From Candidatus Wallbacteria bacterium (GTDB lineage: Bacteria; Muiribacteriota; JAQTZZ01): a stretch of 64,000 nt of DNA. The notes under the pieces were generated by a model. It searched no databases and had not been told where the DNA came from. It saw nothing but the letters and a program-made list of their open reading frames with translations. The position numbers and the translations under genes were made by a program. Location: NCBI GenBank assembly GCA_028687545.1, contig JAQTZZ010000009.1:62001-126000 (forward strand), given 5' to 3'. Shown in pieces: positions 7,836 through 16,851 of the stretch (position 1 is the stretch's first letter; every line of letters starts with the position of its first letter).

Positions 7836-9164
7836 TTAATCAAACATTCCCACCAGCTGTTCGAGAGTTTCGTCATAATCACACTTCTCAAAGATCCCCT
7901 GGATCAGGAATTTATTGAATCTGTCCTTCATCGCTACAGCCTGGTCTATTTCGGCGTTTGATCCTTTGACGTATTCGCCGATATTGATCAGATCTTCCGC
8001 TTCACTGTATGTGGCGAGCAGGGCTTTCAACCTGTTTGCAGCCTTGAGATGGGATTCATTGACTACCTCTATCATCAAGCGGGATAGGCTCTGCAGAATA
8101 TCGATTGCCGGATAGTGATTGAGTGAGGCGAGTCTTCTGGATAAAACAAGATGGCCATCCAGGATCCCTCTGACGGTATCTGCAACCGGTTCGTCCAAGT
8201 CATCCCCTTCAACCAGTATCGTGTAAAGACCTGTGATGCTGCCCTTTTCCGAGGTCCCTGCGCGTTCCATCAGGCGCGGCATCAAGGCGAATACTGAAGG
8301 TGTATAGCCTCTGGTGGCTGGAGGTTCGCCGACGGCCTGGCCGACTTCACGCTGCGACATTGCAAATCTGGTTACTGAATCCATCATCAGCATTACATCC
8401 AGGCCCTGGTCACGGAAGTATTCAGCCAGTGTGGTGGCAACAAAAGCAGCCTTGATTCTGCATAAAGCCGGCTGCTCGGAAGTGGCGACAACCAGCACCG
8501 AGCGTTTCAGCCCTTCTTCGCCAAGATCGCGTTCAATGAATTCACGCACTTCCCTGCCTCGTTCACCGATCAGGCCGATGACATTGATGTCGGCCTTGGT
8601 GTTGCGGGCAATCATTCCCAGGAGTGTGCTCTTTCCCACGCCGGAAGCTGAAAATATTCCGATTCTCTGGCCTTTACCCAGGGTACAGAGCCCGTCAATG
8701 GCTCTGATGCCGACACTGAGTGAATCCTTGATGCGAGTGCGCTTTAGAGGGTCAGGGGGTTGATTGTATATTTCGTAATACTTAGCGTCTTTGAGAGGTG
8801 GCTTGCCGTCGATTGGAAATCCAAGTCCGTTCAGGATTCTTCCTCTGAGCTGGTTGGATACAGCTATCTTCAAAGGCCCCCCCGTGGCGGCAACCCTTGC
8901 GCCGGACCCGATCCCGCCCAATTCTCCCAGAGGCATCAGCAGAACTTTGTTATCACTGAAACCTACCACTTCGGCCCTGATGAACTCCTGGCTGTCTTTA
9001 GGGAAAATGCAGCACAGATCTCCTACAGAAACCTGGGGTCCCAGTGATTCGATTCTAAGGCCGATGACTTTAGTGACCCGGCCATTCTGGATGATCGGAT
9101 TAAAATTAGTCAGAACCTGGTCAAAAGGGGCCAGAATTTCTGTCTGATAAGGGTCAGAAGTCAC
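7836..9164 (-). CDS. fliI: Flagellum-specific ATP synthase FliI
   Basis: 442 residues of the F1-type ATPase family. Walker A is SASGVGKST near residue 172, GLIGERGREVREF follows, and Walker B is DVMLMMDSVTRFAMSQREV. The export-ATPase signature is GEPPATRGYTPSVFALMPRLMERAG. It hydrolyses ATP to promote flagellar type III export at the cytoplasmic face. Close relatives are SctN/YscN secretion ATPases, but the flagellar neighbours decide the assignment. It overlaps fliH by 4 bases (ATGA). Confidence 0.95.
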   Translation of the reverse strand: MTSDPYQTEILAPFDQVLTNFNPIIQNGRVTKVIGLRIESLGPQVSVGDLCCIFPKDSQEFIRAEVVGFSDNKVLLMPLGELGGIGSGARVAATGGPLKIAVSNQLRGRILNGLGFPIDGKPPLKDAKYYEIYNQPPDPLKRTRIKDSLSVGIRAIDGLCTLGKGQRIGIFSASGVGKSTLLGMIARNTKADINVIGLIGERGREVREFIERDLGEEGLKRSVLVVATSEQPALCRIKAAFVATTLAEYFRDQGLDVMLMMDSVTRFAMSQREVGQAVGEPPATRGYTPSVFALMPRLMERAGTSEKGSITGLYTILVEGDDLDEPVADTVRGILDGHLVLSRRLASLNHYPAIDILQSLSRLMIEVVNESHLKAANRLKALLATYSEAEDLINIGEYVKGSNAEIDQAVAMKDRFNKFLIQGIFEKCDYDETLEQLVGMFD

Positions 9165-10003
9165 AGTTCCTCCCTGGCGGGAGCAATGTCCTTGTCTAGA
9201 GCCTTGTAGATTGTTTTCTGCAGTTCGTGGAACTGACCTTCGATGGTGGCGTCGATTGAACCATAATCGGTTTCCACTATGCAGCCACCGCTTTTGAGAT
9301 TCGGCTCCTTGAGGTATTTGATGTTCAGGATGCCTTTGACTATTTTTCTCAGTTTCTCCGAGTGATTCAGGATCAGATCGTAATCTTCTTCCGAAAGTAT
9401 GACGGTAATGTTTTCCTTTGAGTTTGTTTTTGCCAACGCTGCTGAAATGTTACTGATGATGATCTCTGGCTGCAATTTCAGCTCGATTTTGATAATCCGG
9501 CGGACATAGCTTGTGATCAGTCTGCAGAGATCGTCTTTGAGACTAAAGATGATCTGATCTCTGGAATTGTTGATGGATTCCAGAAGCTTACCCGCTTCTT
9601 CAATCAGGGCTGCGGTTTTGGCTATTCCTTCTTGGTAGCCTTCTTCCTGTCCTTTTAAAAGTCCATCAGCATAAGCTTTTTTTTGGGCTTCATCAGAGGA
9701 CTGTTTAATGAGTATGGTGGATTCTTCGCTGGCTTTTTTCCGGAGAGCATCGCTGTTTTTCAGCTGCTCTTCCGCAAACTGTCTGGCTTTAGTCACAATC
9801 TCCCGGGCTTCTCTTTCCGACTTTTCCTTAAGCAGAGAGCTTTCGGAACGGAGCTTTTCAAGTTGCCTCTCGGCTTCTTCCAGCTGCCGGTGGAGGTGAT
9901 TGAGCTTCTCTTCTTCGCTGAACATTGGCCTGGCCAGTGAGCCGGAACCAACCAGAATCCTCTGGTTTATGATGTTGTCCAGCTTGATTACCTTAGGTGC
10001 CAA
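9161..10003 (-). CDS. fliH: Flagellar assembly protein FliH
   Basis: 280 residues. The N-terminal third is a charged coiled coil with Glu/Lys/Ala-rich heptads. The C-terminal half (LLESINNSRDQIIFSLKDDL..., then GGCIVETDYGSIDATIEGQF) matches the FliH/YscL family, which resembles V-type ATPase stator subunits. The GGCxVET.x.GxIDAxxxxQ motif is characteristic. FliH dimers bind FliI and hold it at the export gate. It lies 9 bases after fliG. Confidence 0.88.
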   Translation of the reverse strand: MAPKVIKLDNIINQRILVGSGSLARPMFSEEEKLNHLHRQLEEAERQLEKLRSESSLLKEKSEREAREIVTKARQFAEEQLKNSDALRKKASEESTILIKQSSDEAQKKAYADGLLKGQEEGYQEGIAKTAALIEEAGKLLESINNSRDQIIFSLKDDLCRLITSYVRRIIKIELKLQPEIIISNISAALAKTNSKENITVILSEEDYDLILNHSEKLRKIVKGILNIKYLKEPNLKSGGCIVETDYGSIDATIEGQFHELQKTIYKALDKDIAPAREEL

Positions 10004-10012
10004 TCAACCTCC

Positions 10013-11029
10013 TCAGGATACCAGTTCTTCTTCGCTGCCGCGGGCAATGATGATTTCGCCGGTTTCTTCCAGGCTGCGGATTACATTTACGATTTTCTGC
10101 TGTGCTTCCTCTACATCCCGGACACGCACAGGACCCATATATTCCATGTCTTCCTGCAGCATCGCGGTAGCGCGCTTCGACATGTTGTTCCGAAACTTTT
10201 CCAGCACGTCATCATTCGTTCCTTTTAGTGCCACGGCAAGTTCTCGCATGTCGATCTCGCGCAGGACTCTCTGAATGCCGCGGTCGTCTATGGAAACGAC
10301 ATCTTCGAAGACGAACATGCGCTTCTTGATTTCCTCCGCCAGTTCAGGGTCCTGCACTTCGAGGGCTTCGATGATGGTGTTTTCTGTGCCGCGGTCGACT
10401 TTGTTGAGAATCTCCACAGTGGAATCGATACCGCCCACACTGGTGTAATCTTCCGGCAGTATGGAGGAAAGTTTCTTTTCCAGCAGGCGTTCAACTTCGC
10501 GGATGACCTCAGGAGAAGTGCGGTCCATAACAGCCAGTCTTTTGGTCACATCCGCCTGTACTTCTTCGGGCAGGGAAGCAAGAACAACTGCGGCTTTCTC
10601 CGGTTGCAGATAAGCCAGGATCAGCGCGATTACCTGAGGATGCTCGTTCTGGATAAAATTGATCAGCTGGGATGGCTCAGTGGCGCGCACAATTTCAAAG
10701 GGGCGGACAGGGAAACTGGAAGTCAGCTTGCTGAGGATTTCAGCAGCCTTTTTAGAGCCGAGAGCTTTTTCCAGCACGTCTCTGGCATAGGAGATACCTC
10801 CTGAAGACAGATATTTCTGAGCTTTCAGCATAGAATTGAATTCTTCGATCACCTGGTTTGTAGTTTCTGAATTGACGGTCTGCATTCTGGCAATTTCAAG
10901 AGTGAGCATCTCGATTTCATCGTCGCTCAACTGCTTGAAAATGTCCGATGAAACATCAGGACCCAAAAAAATCAGCAGGACTGCAGCCTTCTGGCGGCCG
11001 GTAAGTTCAAGTTTTTTTCCTTTGACCAT
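10013..11029 (-). CDS. fliG: Flagellar motor switch protein FliG
   Basis: 338 residues, the usual FliG length. It opens with LTGRQKAAVLLIFLGPDVS (N-terminal FliF-binding domain), contains the conserved middle-domain motif EHPQVIALILAYL with the surface-exposed EHPQ residues that bind FliM, and ends in the torque domain with MFVFEDVVSIDDRGIQRVLREID. FliG forms the C-ring top, binds FliF, and interacts with MotA. It starts 3 bases after fliF. The charged torque helix residues appear intact, so a functional rotor is expected. Confidence 0.95.
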   Translation of the reverse strand: MVKGKKLELTGRQKAAVLLIFLGPDVSSDIFKQLSDDEIEMLTLEIARMQTVNSETTNQVIEEFNSMLKAQKYLSSGGISYARDVLEKALGSKKAAEILSKLTSSFPVRPFEIVRATEPSQLINFIQNEHPQVIALILAYLQPEKAAVVLASLPEEVQADVTKRLAVMDRTSPEVIREVERLLEKKLSSILPEDYTSVGGIDSTVEILNKVDRGTENTIIEALEVQDPELAEEIKKRMFVFEDVVSIDDRGIQRVLREIDMRELAVALKGTNDDVLEKFRNNMSKRATAMLQEDMEYMGPVRVRDVEEAQQKIVNVIRSLEETGEIIIARGSEEELVS

Positions 11030-11032
11030 AAT

Positions 11033-12577
11033 TTATTGTGACTCCTCCATGATCCAGAGCCTGAGTAAATTAGCCATGTCTTTAGGATTTTTTCGAGCCC
11101 GTTCGCGGATGTCTTCTTCAGTCTGTTTCCGCGTGCGCTCTTCGTTGGACAGGGTATCTTCGAGAATATCTTCGATTACAATATTTTCATCGTCATCGGC
11201 TTCGGAGAGGATTTCTTTTTCTTTTCTCTTACGGATCAGCCATAACAAAAGGAATATAGTGACCGAGATCAGCAACACTGATACCAGGATTTCGATGGTA
11301 ATCAACAGCTTTTTCTTCTGGTTTGATTCCCAGTTTTTGAAGGTTTCATTCATAAGTTCCTTAGAGAAAGTCATTTGGGTGAACTGGATGCTGTCTCTGT
11401 TTTCAACAAAACCGACAGCGTTTTTAACATTGTTGGTGAGGGCGGCGAGATTTTTTTCGTCCAGCGAGACGTCAGCAATCACTGAAATTGACAGGTGTTT
11501 GATGGTACCGGGAGCATGCACTTCCCTCTTTTCGGTCTTGTTATAATCATAGTTGCTGACTGTGCGGTTACGGTTGTAGTCCAAGTTTTCCCCGTTCACC
11601 ACTTTATTTACAGCCGGATTGCCTTTTATTCCAGGAGCTCCTGGTACTGCACTTCCTTTATACTGTTCTTTCTCGGTTTCCTCGGAGGTCTTGACCCCGG
11701 TGTCTTCACCGGCAATCGGGGGAGCCAGTTCAGTACTGGTGGTTTCCCGTTTGTTGAAATCCAGTTCCACCACCACCCTGACCACAGCTTTTCCCGGTCC
11801 CAGTACTTGCTCCAGCATGCTCTGGGCTTTGGCTTCAAGCTCTTTTTCAGTTTGCTTCTGAAGCTTCATGGCTACAGTGGTCCTGCCTTCGTCCGTCTCT
11901 TCATATACAACTGAATCGGAAATGATCCGTCCCAGCATGTCAATGACCTTGACGTTCTGCGGTTTCAATCCTTCGACTGCGTAGGCCACCAGATTCTGGA
12001 TTCCCTTCACCTGGTCCGGCTTGATGTCTTCAGTGAACGGTTTGAATTTAAGCACCACAGAGGCTGTAGGCTGCTGCTGGTCTTCTTTGAACAATCGCTG
12101 CTCGGGAACTACGATCAGGACCCGAACCTGATCCACTATGTCGATTTCGCTGATCGTACGTTCCAGTTCTCCTTGAAGGCCGCGGAGAAAATTGAGACGC
12201 TCTTTCTCCCGGGTTTCTGTCCAGATACCGGATTCCTGAAAGATTTCCTTATAACCTGAGGAAACTTCGGGAAGGGAATTGCTGTTGGCAAGTTCGATCC
12301 GGATCCTGGCTTTATCTTTGATCGGAACATAGATCATTCCGGTGGTTTCGTCCACTTTGTAGCGATATGACGGCAGTTCTTTCAGTTTTGCGATCACTTT
12401 ACCTGCGGACTTGGCATCCAGTTTATCGAAGAGAGGGGTCCACTCTGTTTTGAAAGACCAGGCCAGCAACAAGGAAAAGGTTACTGTAATCAGTGCGAAA
12501 ATCGCAATCAGGAACAGGCGCTGCTCTTTTTTTAATTTCAAAAAATGATCACGGATCTGTTTCCAAAACTCCAGCAT
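11033..12577 (-). CDS. fliF: Flagellar MS-ring protein FliF
   Basis: 514 residues. A first membrane helix (about 20-42, FLIAIFALITVTFSLLLAW) is followed by ring-building motifs: the YscJ-like domain (LDAKSAGKVIAKLKELPSYRY and ELERTISEIDIVDQVRVLIV) and the FliF-C domain. A second membrane helix (about 430-452, LLITIEILVSVLLISVTIFLLL) precedes the acidic C-terminal tail that binds FliG. FliF forms the MS ring in the inner membrane around the export gate. It is on the short side for the family (E. coli about 550). A 72-base gap separates it from fliE. Confidence 0.95.
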   Translation of the reverse strand: MLEFWKQIRDHFLKLKKEQRLFLIAIFALITVTFSLLLAWSFKTEWTPLFDKLDAKSAGKVIAKLKELPSYRYKVDETTGMIYVPIKDKARIRIELANSNSLPEVSSGYKEIFQESGIWTETREKERLNFLRGLQGELERTISEIDIVDQVRVLIVVPEQRLFKEDQQQPTASVVLKFKPFTEDIKPDQVKGIQNLVAYAVEGLKPQNVKVIDMLGRIISDSVVYEETDEGRTTVAMKLQKQTEKELEAKAQSMLEQVLGPGKAVVRVVVELDFNKRETTSTELAPPIAGEDTGVKTSEETEKEQYKGSAVPGAPGIKGNPAVNKVVNGENLDYNRNRTVSNYDYNKTEKREVHAPGTIKHLSISVIADVSLDEKNLAALTNNVKNAVGFVENRDSIQFTQMTFSKELMNETFKNWESNQKKKLLITIEILVSVLLISVTIFLLLWLIRKRKEKEILSEADDDENIVIEDILEDTLSNEERTRKQTEEDIRERARKNPKDMANLLRLWIMEESQ

Positions 12578-12649
12578 GAACTCTTACCCTCTCTATTGTC
12601 GGGATTTATTATCCCTGTCCTAATCTATAATTCGCCAAAGATAATCACC

Positions 12650-12952
12650 TTAAACGGACATGCTCTCTAAGGTTTGATAGGCTTCCAGCAGTTTGTCCCG
12701 GACTTCGACCGTGAGATCCAGCACGATCCTGGATTTTTCCGCGTCCAGCATCATTTCATGGGCTTTTTCAAGTTCGCCGGACAGAGAAAGTTTTTCTTTC
12801 TGCTCTGTGGTTTTCTGAAGAAAATCCACTTTGTTCAGGGAAGCAGAAAAAATTTCACCAAAACTGGTAGGTGGATGTTGGTTAGCTGTCTGGCGCGACT
12901 TTTCGGGTACGATCTCTTTGGGCTGCAAGTCCCAGGCGTTGATGGTTATCAC
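12650..12952 (-). CDS. fliE: Flagellar hook-basal body protein FliE
   Basis: About 100 residues. The core TSFGEIFSASLNKVDFLQK, then KAHEMMLDAEKSRIVLDLTVEVRDKLLEAYQTLESM matches FliE, the export-gate/rod junction protein, which has the typical motif M-x-x-x-x-K-x-x-x-x-L-x-x-x-V-x-x-K-x-x-x-A-Y. I choose GTG at 12952 because GAGGTGA sits 5-7 bases upstream; an earlier GTG at 12973 has no good ribosome site. flgB and flgC, which commonly precede fliE, are absent, so this is the promoter-proximal gene of the operon here. Confidence 0.85.
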   Translation of the reverse strand: MITINAWDLQPKEIVPEKSRQTANQHPPTSFGEIFSASLNKVDFLQKTTEQKEKLSLSGELEKAHEMMLDAEKSRIVLDLTVEVRDKLLEAYQTLESMSV

Positions 12953-13015
12953 CCTGTCACCTCGTAAAGTCACGCCCGCTTGAATTTCTTAAACCGTCAG
13001 CCAAAATTCCTATTT

Positions 13016-13044
13016 ATTATATCCTCAGCAGTATGAATAGTAAA
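13016..13044 (-). promoter_or_regulatory. Putative promoter of the flagellar operon
   Basis: On the minus strand TTTACT (13044-13039), 17-base spacer, TATAAT (13021-13016), about 60 bases before fliE. The -10 is a perfect consensus and the -35 matches 4 of 6 bases. No convincing sigma-28 (TAAA-N15-GCCGATAA) or sigma-54 motif is seen, so the early flagellar genes are probably read by the housekeeping factor. Confidence 0.45.
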
Positions 13045-13141
13045 AAGCTTCCCAATACCTCATGACCAATTTTTTCACGATCTGCAGTGATTTAAGGATT
13101 GGCAGAAAAATCGGGTCGAACGAGCGAAAGCCTGGAAAACA

Positions 13142-13924
13142 TCACGACATCAGTCTCTCAAGATATGCTTTGGTATCGATTTCTTCTTCTGTGGCATGGC
13201 CAGCCAGAAAATTCTGAATCCTGGAATCTTTGCTGTCCCTAAGCTCTTCCGGTCTTCCGGTGACCAGAATTTCTCCCTTGAAAAGCAGGGTGATCCTGTC
13301 AGCAATCTTGAAGGCGGATTTGAGATCATGAGTCACAACGACCATGGTGGTCTTGAAGGCTCTGGAAATCTTCAGGATCAGGTTGTCAATGCCGTCGGCC
13401 ACGATCGGGTCTAAGCCGGAAGACGGCTCGTCGAAGAAAAGAATTTTAGGATCCATCGCCATGGCTCTCGCCAGACCTGCCCTTTTTCTCATGCCTCCGG
13501 AAAGTTCACCAGGCATCAGCTCTTCGAAACCGGCCAGGCCAACTGATTCCAGTTTCATTTTGGTCATGATCTGGATTACTTTCTCGTTCAATGCCGTATG
13601 TTCTTTCAGCGGCAAAGCCACATTTTCTCCGACCGAGATTGAATTGAAGAGAGCGCCACTCTGGAACAACACGCCCATTTTAAGTCGTACTTTGTCTATT
13701 TCCTCTTCCGGAAGCTTTGCGATGTCTGTGCCGTCGACCACGATCTGTCCTTCTGCAGGACGCAGTAAGCCTATGATGTGTCGCAGGAGGGTGGTTTTAC
13801 CGCAGCCGCTGGCCCCCAGGATCACCATCCTCTCTCCTTCCAAAATCTCCAGATTGATTTCCGAGAGAATTTTCCGTTCTCCGTAATAGGTGGACAGATT
13901 TCGGATGCGGATCATCGGATTCAT
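13142..13924 (-). CDS. mlaF: MlaF-type ABC transporter ATP-binding protein
   Basis: 260 residues. Walker A is GASGCGKTT (37-45), the ABC signature LSGGMRKRAGLARA, and Walker B ILFFDEPSSGLDP followed by an H-loop (VVVTHDL). The GGMRKR form of the signature and the SSGLDP Walker B are typical of the Mla/Mkl/Ttg2A lipid-transport ATPases. It starts 13 bases after the MlaE permease. The complex moves phospholipids between the membranes of diderm bacteria. The substrate-binding MlaD (MCE) component is not in the window; the downstream genes are flagellar. Confidence 0.88.
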   Translation of the reverse strand: MNPMIRIRNLSTYYGERKILSEINLEILEGERMVILGASGCGKTTLLRHIIGLLRPAEGQIVVDGTDIAKLPEEEIDKVRLKMGVLFQSGALFNSISVGENVALPLKEHTALNEKVIQIMTKMKLESVGLAGFEELMPGELSGGMRKRAGLARAMAMDPKILFFDEPSSGLDPIVADGIDNLILKISRAFKTTMVVVTHDLKSAFKIADRITLLFKGEILVTGRPEELRDSKDSRIQNFLAGHATEEEIDTKAYLERLMS

Positions 13925-13937
13925 TTTCTGGCGCTCC

Positions 13938-14747
13938 TCAAAAGGCGAAGTAAAACAGGGCAGTAAAGAAACAGTCCGCAGCGATGATCAGGAAGATGGA
14001 TGCTACCACGGAATTGGTAGTATTGCGGCCGACACCGGCAGCGCCATTTTCCACGGTAAAACCTTGAAAACAGCCGACGAATACAATTATCAACGCGAAA
14101 AAGAAGCTTTTGATCAGTCCTGTGATGATATCCTTGAACACCAGGGCGTTTATCACTCTGTCCCAGTAGATTGCAGAAGAAATTCCCAGGTTGTAATAGG
14201 AAATGAAGAATCCACCCAGGATTCCCATGATGTTCCCAAAAATGGTGAGGCAGGGAAGCATCACGATCATCCCCAGCAGGCGGGGTGAGACCAGGAACCG
14301 GATCGGATTGAGTGCCATGCTGCGCAGGGCATCGATTTCCTCGGAAACCTTCATAGTACCGATCTCGGCAGCGTACGATGCCCCGATTCTGCCTGCCACT
14401 ATAATAGCCGTGATCAGTGGTCCCAGTTCCCTGGTGATGGATACTGAGACTAAATCTCCGACCCGCTGGACTATCCCGTATTTTTTCAATTGATAGGCTG
14501 TCTGCATTGCCAGAATCATGCCGATGAAAGTGGAAATTGTAAGTACGATCGGTGTTGAATCCAGGCCGACATTTATCATTTGCGAAACCGTGTCAGTGGC
14601 AGAAGGCTTCTTCTTGCCGGATAAAGGAGCAAGAAAAGTGTGGTAAAAGCCATCCCTGATGAAACAGTAAAATTCGTTCACTTTTCCCAGTAAAGAAAAG
14701 AAGACAGATCCGATTTTACCGGGCCATTTGACTAGAAGAGTGTTCAA
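13938..14747 (-). CDS. mlaE: MlaE-family lipid transport permease
   Basis: 269 residues, 5-6 membrane helices. It contains the MlaE-family hallmarks TISTFIGMILAMQTAYQLKKYG, then SITRELGPLITAIIVAGRIGASYAAEIGTMKVSEEIDALRSM, a coupling-helix region contacting the ATPase. Downstream MlaF overlaps it functionally and follows by 13 bases. Upstream is a STAS-domain gene, in the position occupied by MlaB in proteobacterial mla operons. An inner-membrane permease for phospholipids is well supported, but the direction of transport is not. Confidence 0.88.
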   Translation of the reverse strand: MNTLLVKWPGKIGSVFFSLLGKVNEFYCFIRDGFYHTFLAPLSGKKKPSATDTVSQMINVGLDSTPIVLTISTFIGMILAMQTAYQLKKYGIVQRVGDLVSVSITRELGPLITAIIVAGRIGASYAAEIGTMKVSEEIDALRSMALNPIRFLVSPRLLGMIVMLPCLTIFGNIMGILGGFFISYYNLGISSAIYWDRVINALVFKDIITGLIKSFFFALIIVFVGCFQGFTVENGAAGVGRNTTNSVVASIFLIIAADCFFTALFYFAF

Positions 14748-14792
14748 AGACAGTTTGCGCTTCCAGCAGGAGTCATCATGAGGTTCTCGCTT

Positions 14793-15143
14793 TCATTTTT
14801 CAGGGGGAGCTTTGGAAATTTCGTCGAATTTCTGATCTTCGTAAATCGTGAAGACTTTTTCCAGCCGGGCCAGGCTGAATACATCTCTCACTTTAGCGGT
14901 GAGATGGACCAGGGAGAATTTTTTGGAAAGTTTTCCCGATACCTGCAGGCCTTCGACAAGAGTGGCAATTCCTGAACTGTCTATGTAATTCACTTCACCC
15001 AGGTCGATGATGATTTCCCGGAAACTCTTGCTCTTGAGCTGTGACTGTATTTCTTCCCTCAATTCCGGTGAAGAATAGAGGTCGACTGTCCCCTGCACCT
15101 TAATCAACAGTTTGTCGTTCAGATTTTTCAAGATGATTTCCAT
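14793..15143 (-). CDS. STAS-domain protein: anti-sigma factor antagonist or MlaB-like subunit
   Basis: 116 residues, a single STAS domain. The loop VNYIDSSGIATLVEG holds the DSSG motif (55-58) with the serine that is phosphorylated in SpoIIAA/RsbV-type antagonists. Directly upstream is a gene encoding both a PP2C phosphatase and an RsbW/SpoIIAB-like kinase domain, which argues for a partner-switch antagonist. Directly downstream is mlaE, and the MlaB subunit of the Mla transporter is itself a STAS protein. Both readings fit, and it could do both jobs. Confidence 0.8.
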   Translation of the reverse strand: MEIILKNLNDKLLIKVQGTVDLYSSPELREEIQSQLKSKSFREIIIDLGEVNYIDSSGIATLVEGLQVSGKLSKKFSLVHLTAKVRDVFSLARLEKVFTIYEDQKFDEISKAPPEK

Positions 15144-15159
15144 GTTTCCTCAAATGCCT

Positions 15160-16851
15160 TTAAATGTATTTTGTCATCAGAAGTTCAGTCCCTGTGTCCA
15201 GGGGGTTGAAATTTACTTCGTCCATGATCTGGTAAATGAAATTCAACCCCAAGCCTCCAGGTGAGACATCGTTCAGATCTTTCAATTTCAACTTTGCGGT
15301 ATCGACGGGTACTCCAAAATCCCTGATCTGAAATTCAATTTTATGTTTCAGCGCAGTCAGGGTGAGTTCAATCGGCATCATGCTCCGATTCTGGTAACTG
15401 TATTTTATTATATTGCTGATGGCCTCGTCAACAGCAAGTACAATTCTCGCGACAGTCATTTCAGGCAGTCCGTTTCTCCTCAAAAAATTTTCGATGGTTG
15501 CCCGCAGGTCCCTGACAGTGGTTGCTGAAGATACGATGTTGAGTTTGCAGAAATCCGGTTTCAAACAGTTGGAAAGAGCGAACAGTGTCACATCATCGTG
15601 AAAATGTTCGGACTGGCAGAAAATCAACAACTCTGAATAAATCTTCTCTACCATCTCCTGGGATGTGAAGTTCCGCTTCGGCAGTAACGAGCAAAGCTTC
15701 CGCAGGCCAAATTCTTTGCCTTTCCGGTTTCTGGCTTCAGTCACACCATCCGAAAACATCAGGATCATGTCTCCCTTTTCAAACTCGATTTTTTCGCTGT
15801 GGAAAAGAGTGTCAGGCAGTATCCCGAGCGGGATATTCTGTTGTGTTGAGAGCAGTTCCCAGCGGTGTTTTTTTGACTGAAAATATCCCAAGGGAAGATG
15901 TCCGCAGTTCATGAACTGGATCTGCCTTTTTTCCAGATCAATGAATCCTGCCACCAGAGTTGTGAACATGCCGCGCTGGCTTGTCTGGTGGATTTCGTTA
16001 TTCAGGCAGCTCACAAAATCCGATAATTCCTGATATCTGTAAACCAGATAGCGGATTTTCGAAACAAGGTTTGCCATGAAGATTGCGGCAGGTATGCCTT
16101 TGCCTGAGATGTCGCCGAAGATGAAGAATTGTTTTTTCTGGTTGACGTGAAAAATGTCGAAGAAGTCTCCGCTGACGTTGAAGGCACCTTTTTTCATGAT
16201 CCCGACATCGCATTCTTCGCAGAGATTATCCTCGATCCTGGGCAGGAAGCTGTTCTGGATCAGTTGCGCCAGGTTCAGTTCCTGTTCGATCAACTGCACT
16301 TTGAGAGTTTCATTGTGCAGTTTGGCGTTTTCCAGGGCTATCGCCGCCTGATTGGCGAAAGTACTGAAGACTTCGACATCTTCTTCAGTGAAACCGCCTT
16401 TTTTTTTGTTCAGAACCTGGGCTACTCCAATCAGCCTTTTCTGGTATACCAGGGGAACACAGGCGACAGAGCGGGTTATAAAGCCGGTTTCCCGGTCTAC
16501 GTTGGAAAAAAATCGGCTGTCTTTGCTGGTGTCGGATACCACAAGTGGTTTCCGGTTTTCTCCGACCCACCCGGCAATCCCCTGACCCAGCTCGATCGTG
16601 ATTTTTCCCTTTATTTTGTGGCTGACCCGGCCATAGGCGATTTCAGCGTTCAGCTTCCCTGAGACCTCGTCATATAGGAAAAGAGTTGCCGCTTCAGCCA
16701 TCATGACCTTTTTTGCCGACCGCATGATGATGTTCAGGATTTTGTCCAGGTCCAGAGTGGAATTCAGAAGGGCGCTGATCCTGATCAGGCTGGAAAGGCG
16801 TTTAATTTTTTGATTGAGCTCTGAGATTTTGCAGGTGTTTTTCGTGGCCAT
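15160..16851 (-). CDS. GAF-PP2C (RsbU/SpoIIE)-HATPase protein, combined phosphatase and anti-sigma kinase
   Basis: 563 residues with three modules. A GAF sensor domain (about 25-185, LSSLIRISALLNSTLDL... with IAGWVGENRKPLVVSD) comes first. A short coiled coil leads to a PP2C-type SpoIIE phosphatase domain (about 215-415), with metal-binding NVSGDFFDIF, GDISGKGIPAAIFMA and FSDGVTEARN. The C-terminal HATPase_c domain (about 430-563) has the RsbW-type N-box VARIVLAVDEAISNIIKYS and G-box GGLGLNFI. Phosphatase and kinase would act in opposite directions on the STAS protein encoded next. The start codon lies inside the end of the SUMF1-like gene (50-base overlap), so translation is probably coupled. 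Confidence 0.88.
   Translation of the reverse strand: MATKNTCKISELNQKIKRLSSLIRISALLNSTLDLDKILNIIMRSAKKVMMAEAATLFLYDEVSGKLNAEIAYGRVSHKIKGKITIELGQGIAGWVGENRKPLVVSDTSKDSRFFSNVDRETGFITRSVACVPLVYQKRLIGVAQVLNKKKGGFTEEDVEVFSTFANQAAIALENAKLHNETLKVQLIEQELNLAQLIQNSFLPRIEDNLCEECDVGIMKKGAFNVSGDFFDIFHVNQKKQFFIFGDISGKGIPAAIFMANLVSKIRYLVYRYQELSDFVSCLNNEIHQTSQRGMFTTLVAGFIDLEKRQIQFMNCGHLPLGYFQSKKHRWELLSTQQNIPLGILPDTLFHSEKIEFEKGDMILMFSDGVTEARNRKGKEFGLRKLCSLLPKRNFTSQEMVEKIYSELLIFCQSEHFHDDVTLFALSNCLKPDFCKLNIVSSATTVRDLRATIENFLRRNGLPEMTVARIVLAVDEAISNIIKYSYQNRSMMPIELTLTALKHKIEFQIRDFGVPVDTAKLKLKDLNDVSPGGLGLNFIYQIMDEVNFNPLDTGTELLMTKYI

Noticed and set aside
7160-7918. Open frame of 252 codons on the plus strand across fliJ.
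   Set aside because: It opposes fliJ and the start of the MotE-like gene. The product is Ser/Arg/Cys-rich without a domain, as expected for antisense of a coiled coil.
12953-13141. A sigma-28 or sigma-54 flagellar promoter before fliE.
   Set aside because: No GCCGATAA or TGGCAC-N5-TTGC pattern found; the best match is a housekeeping-type promoter.
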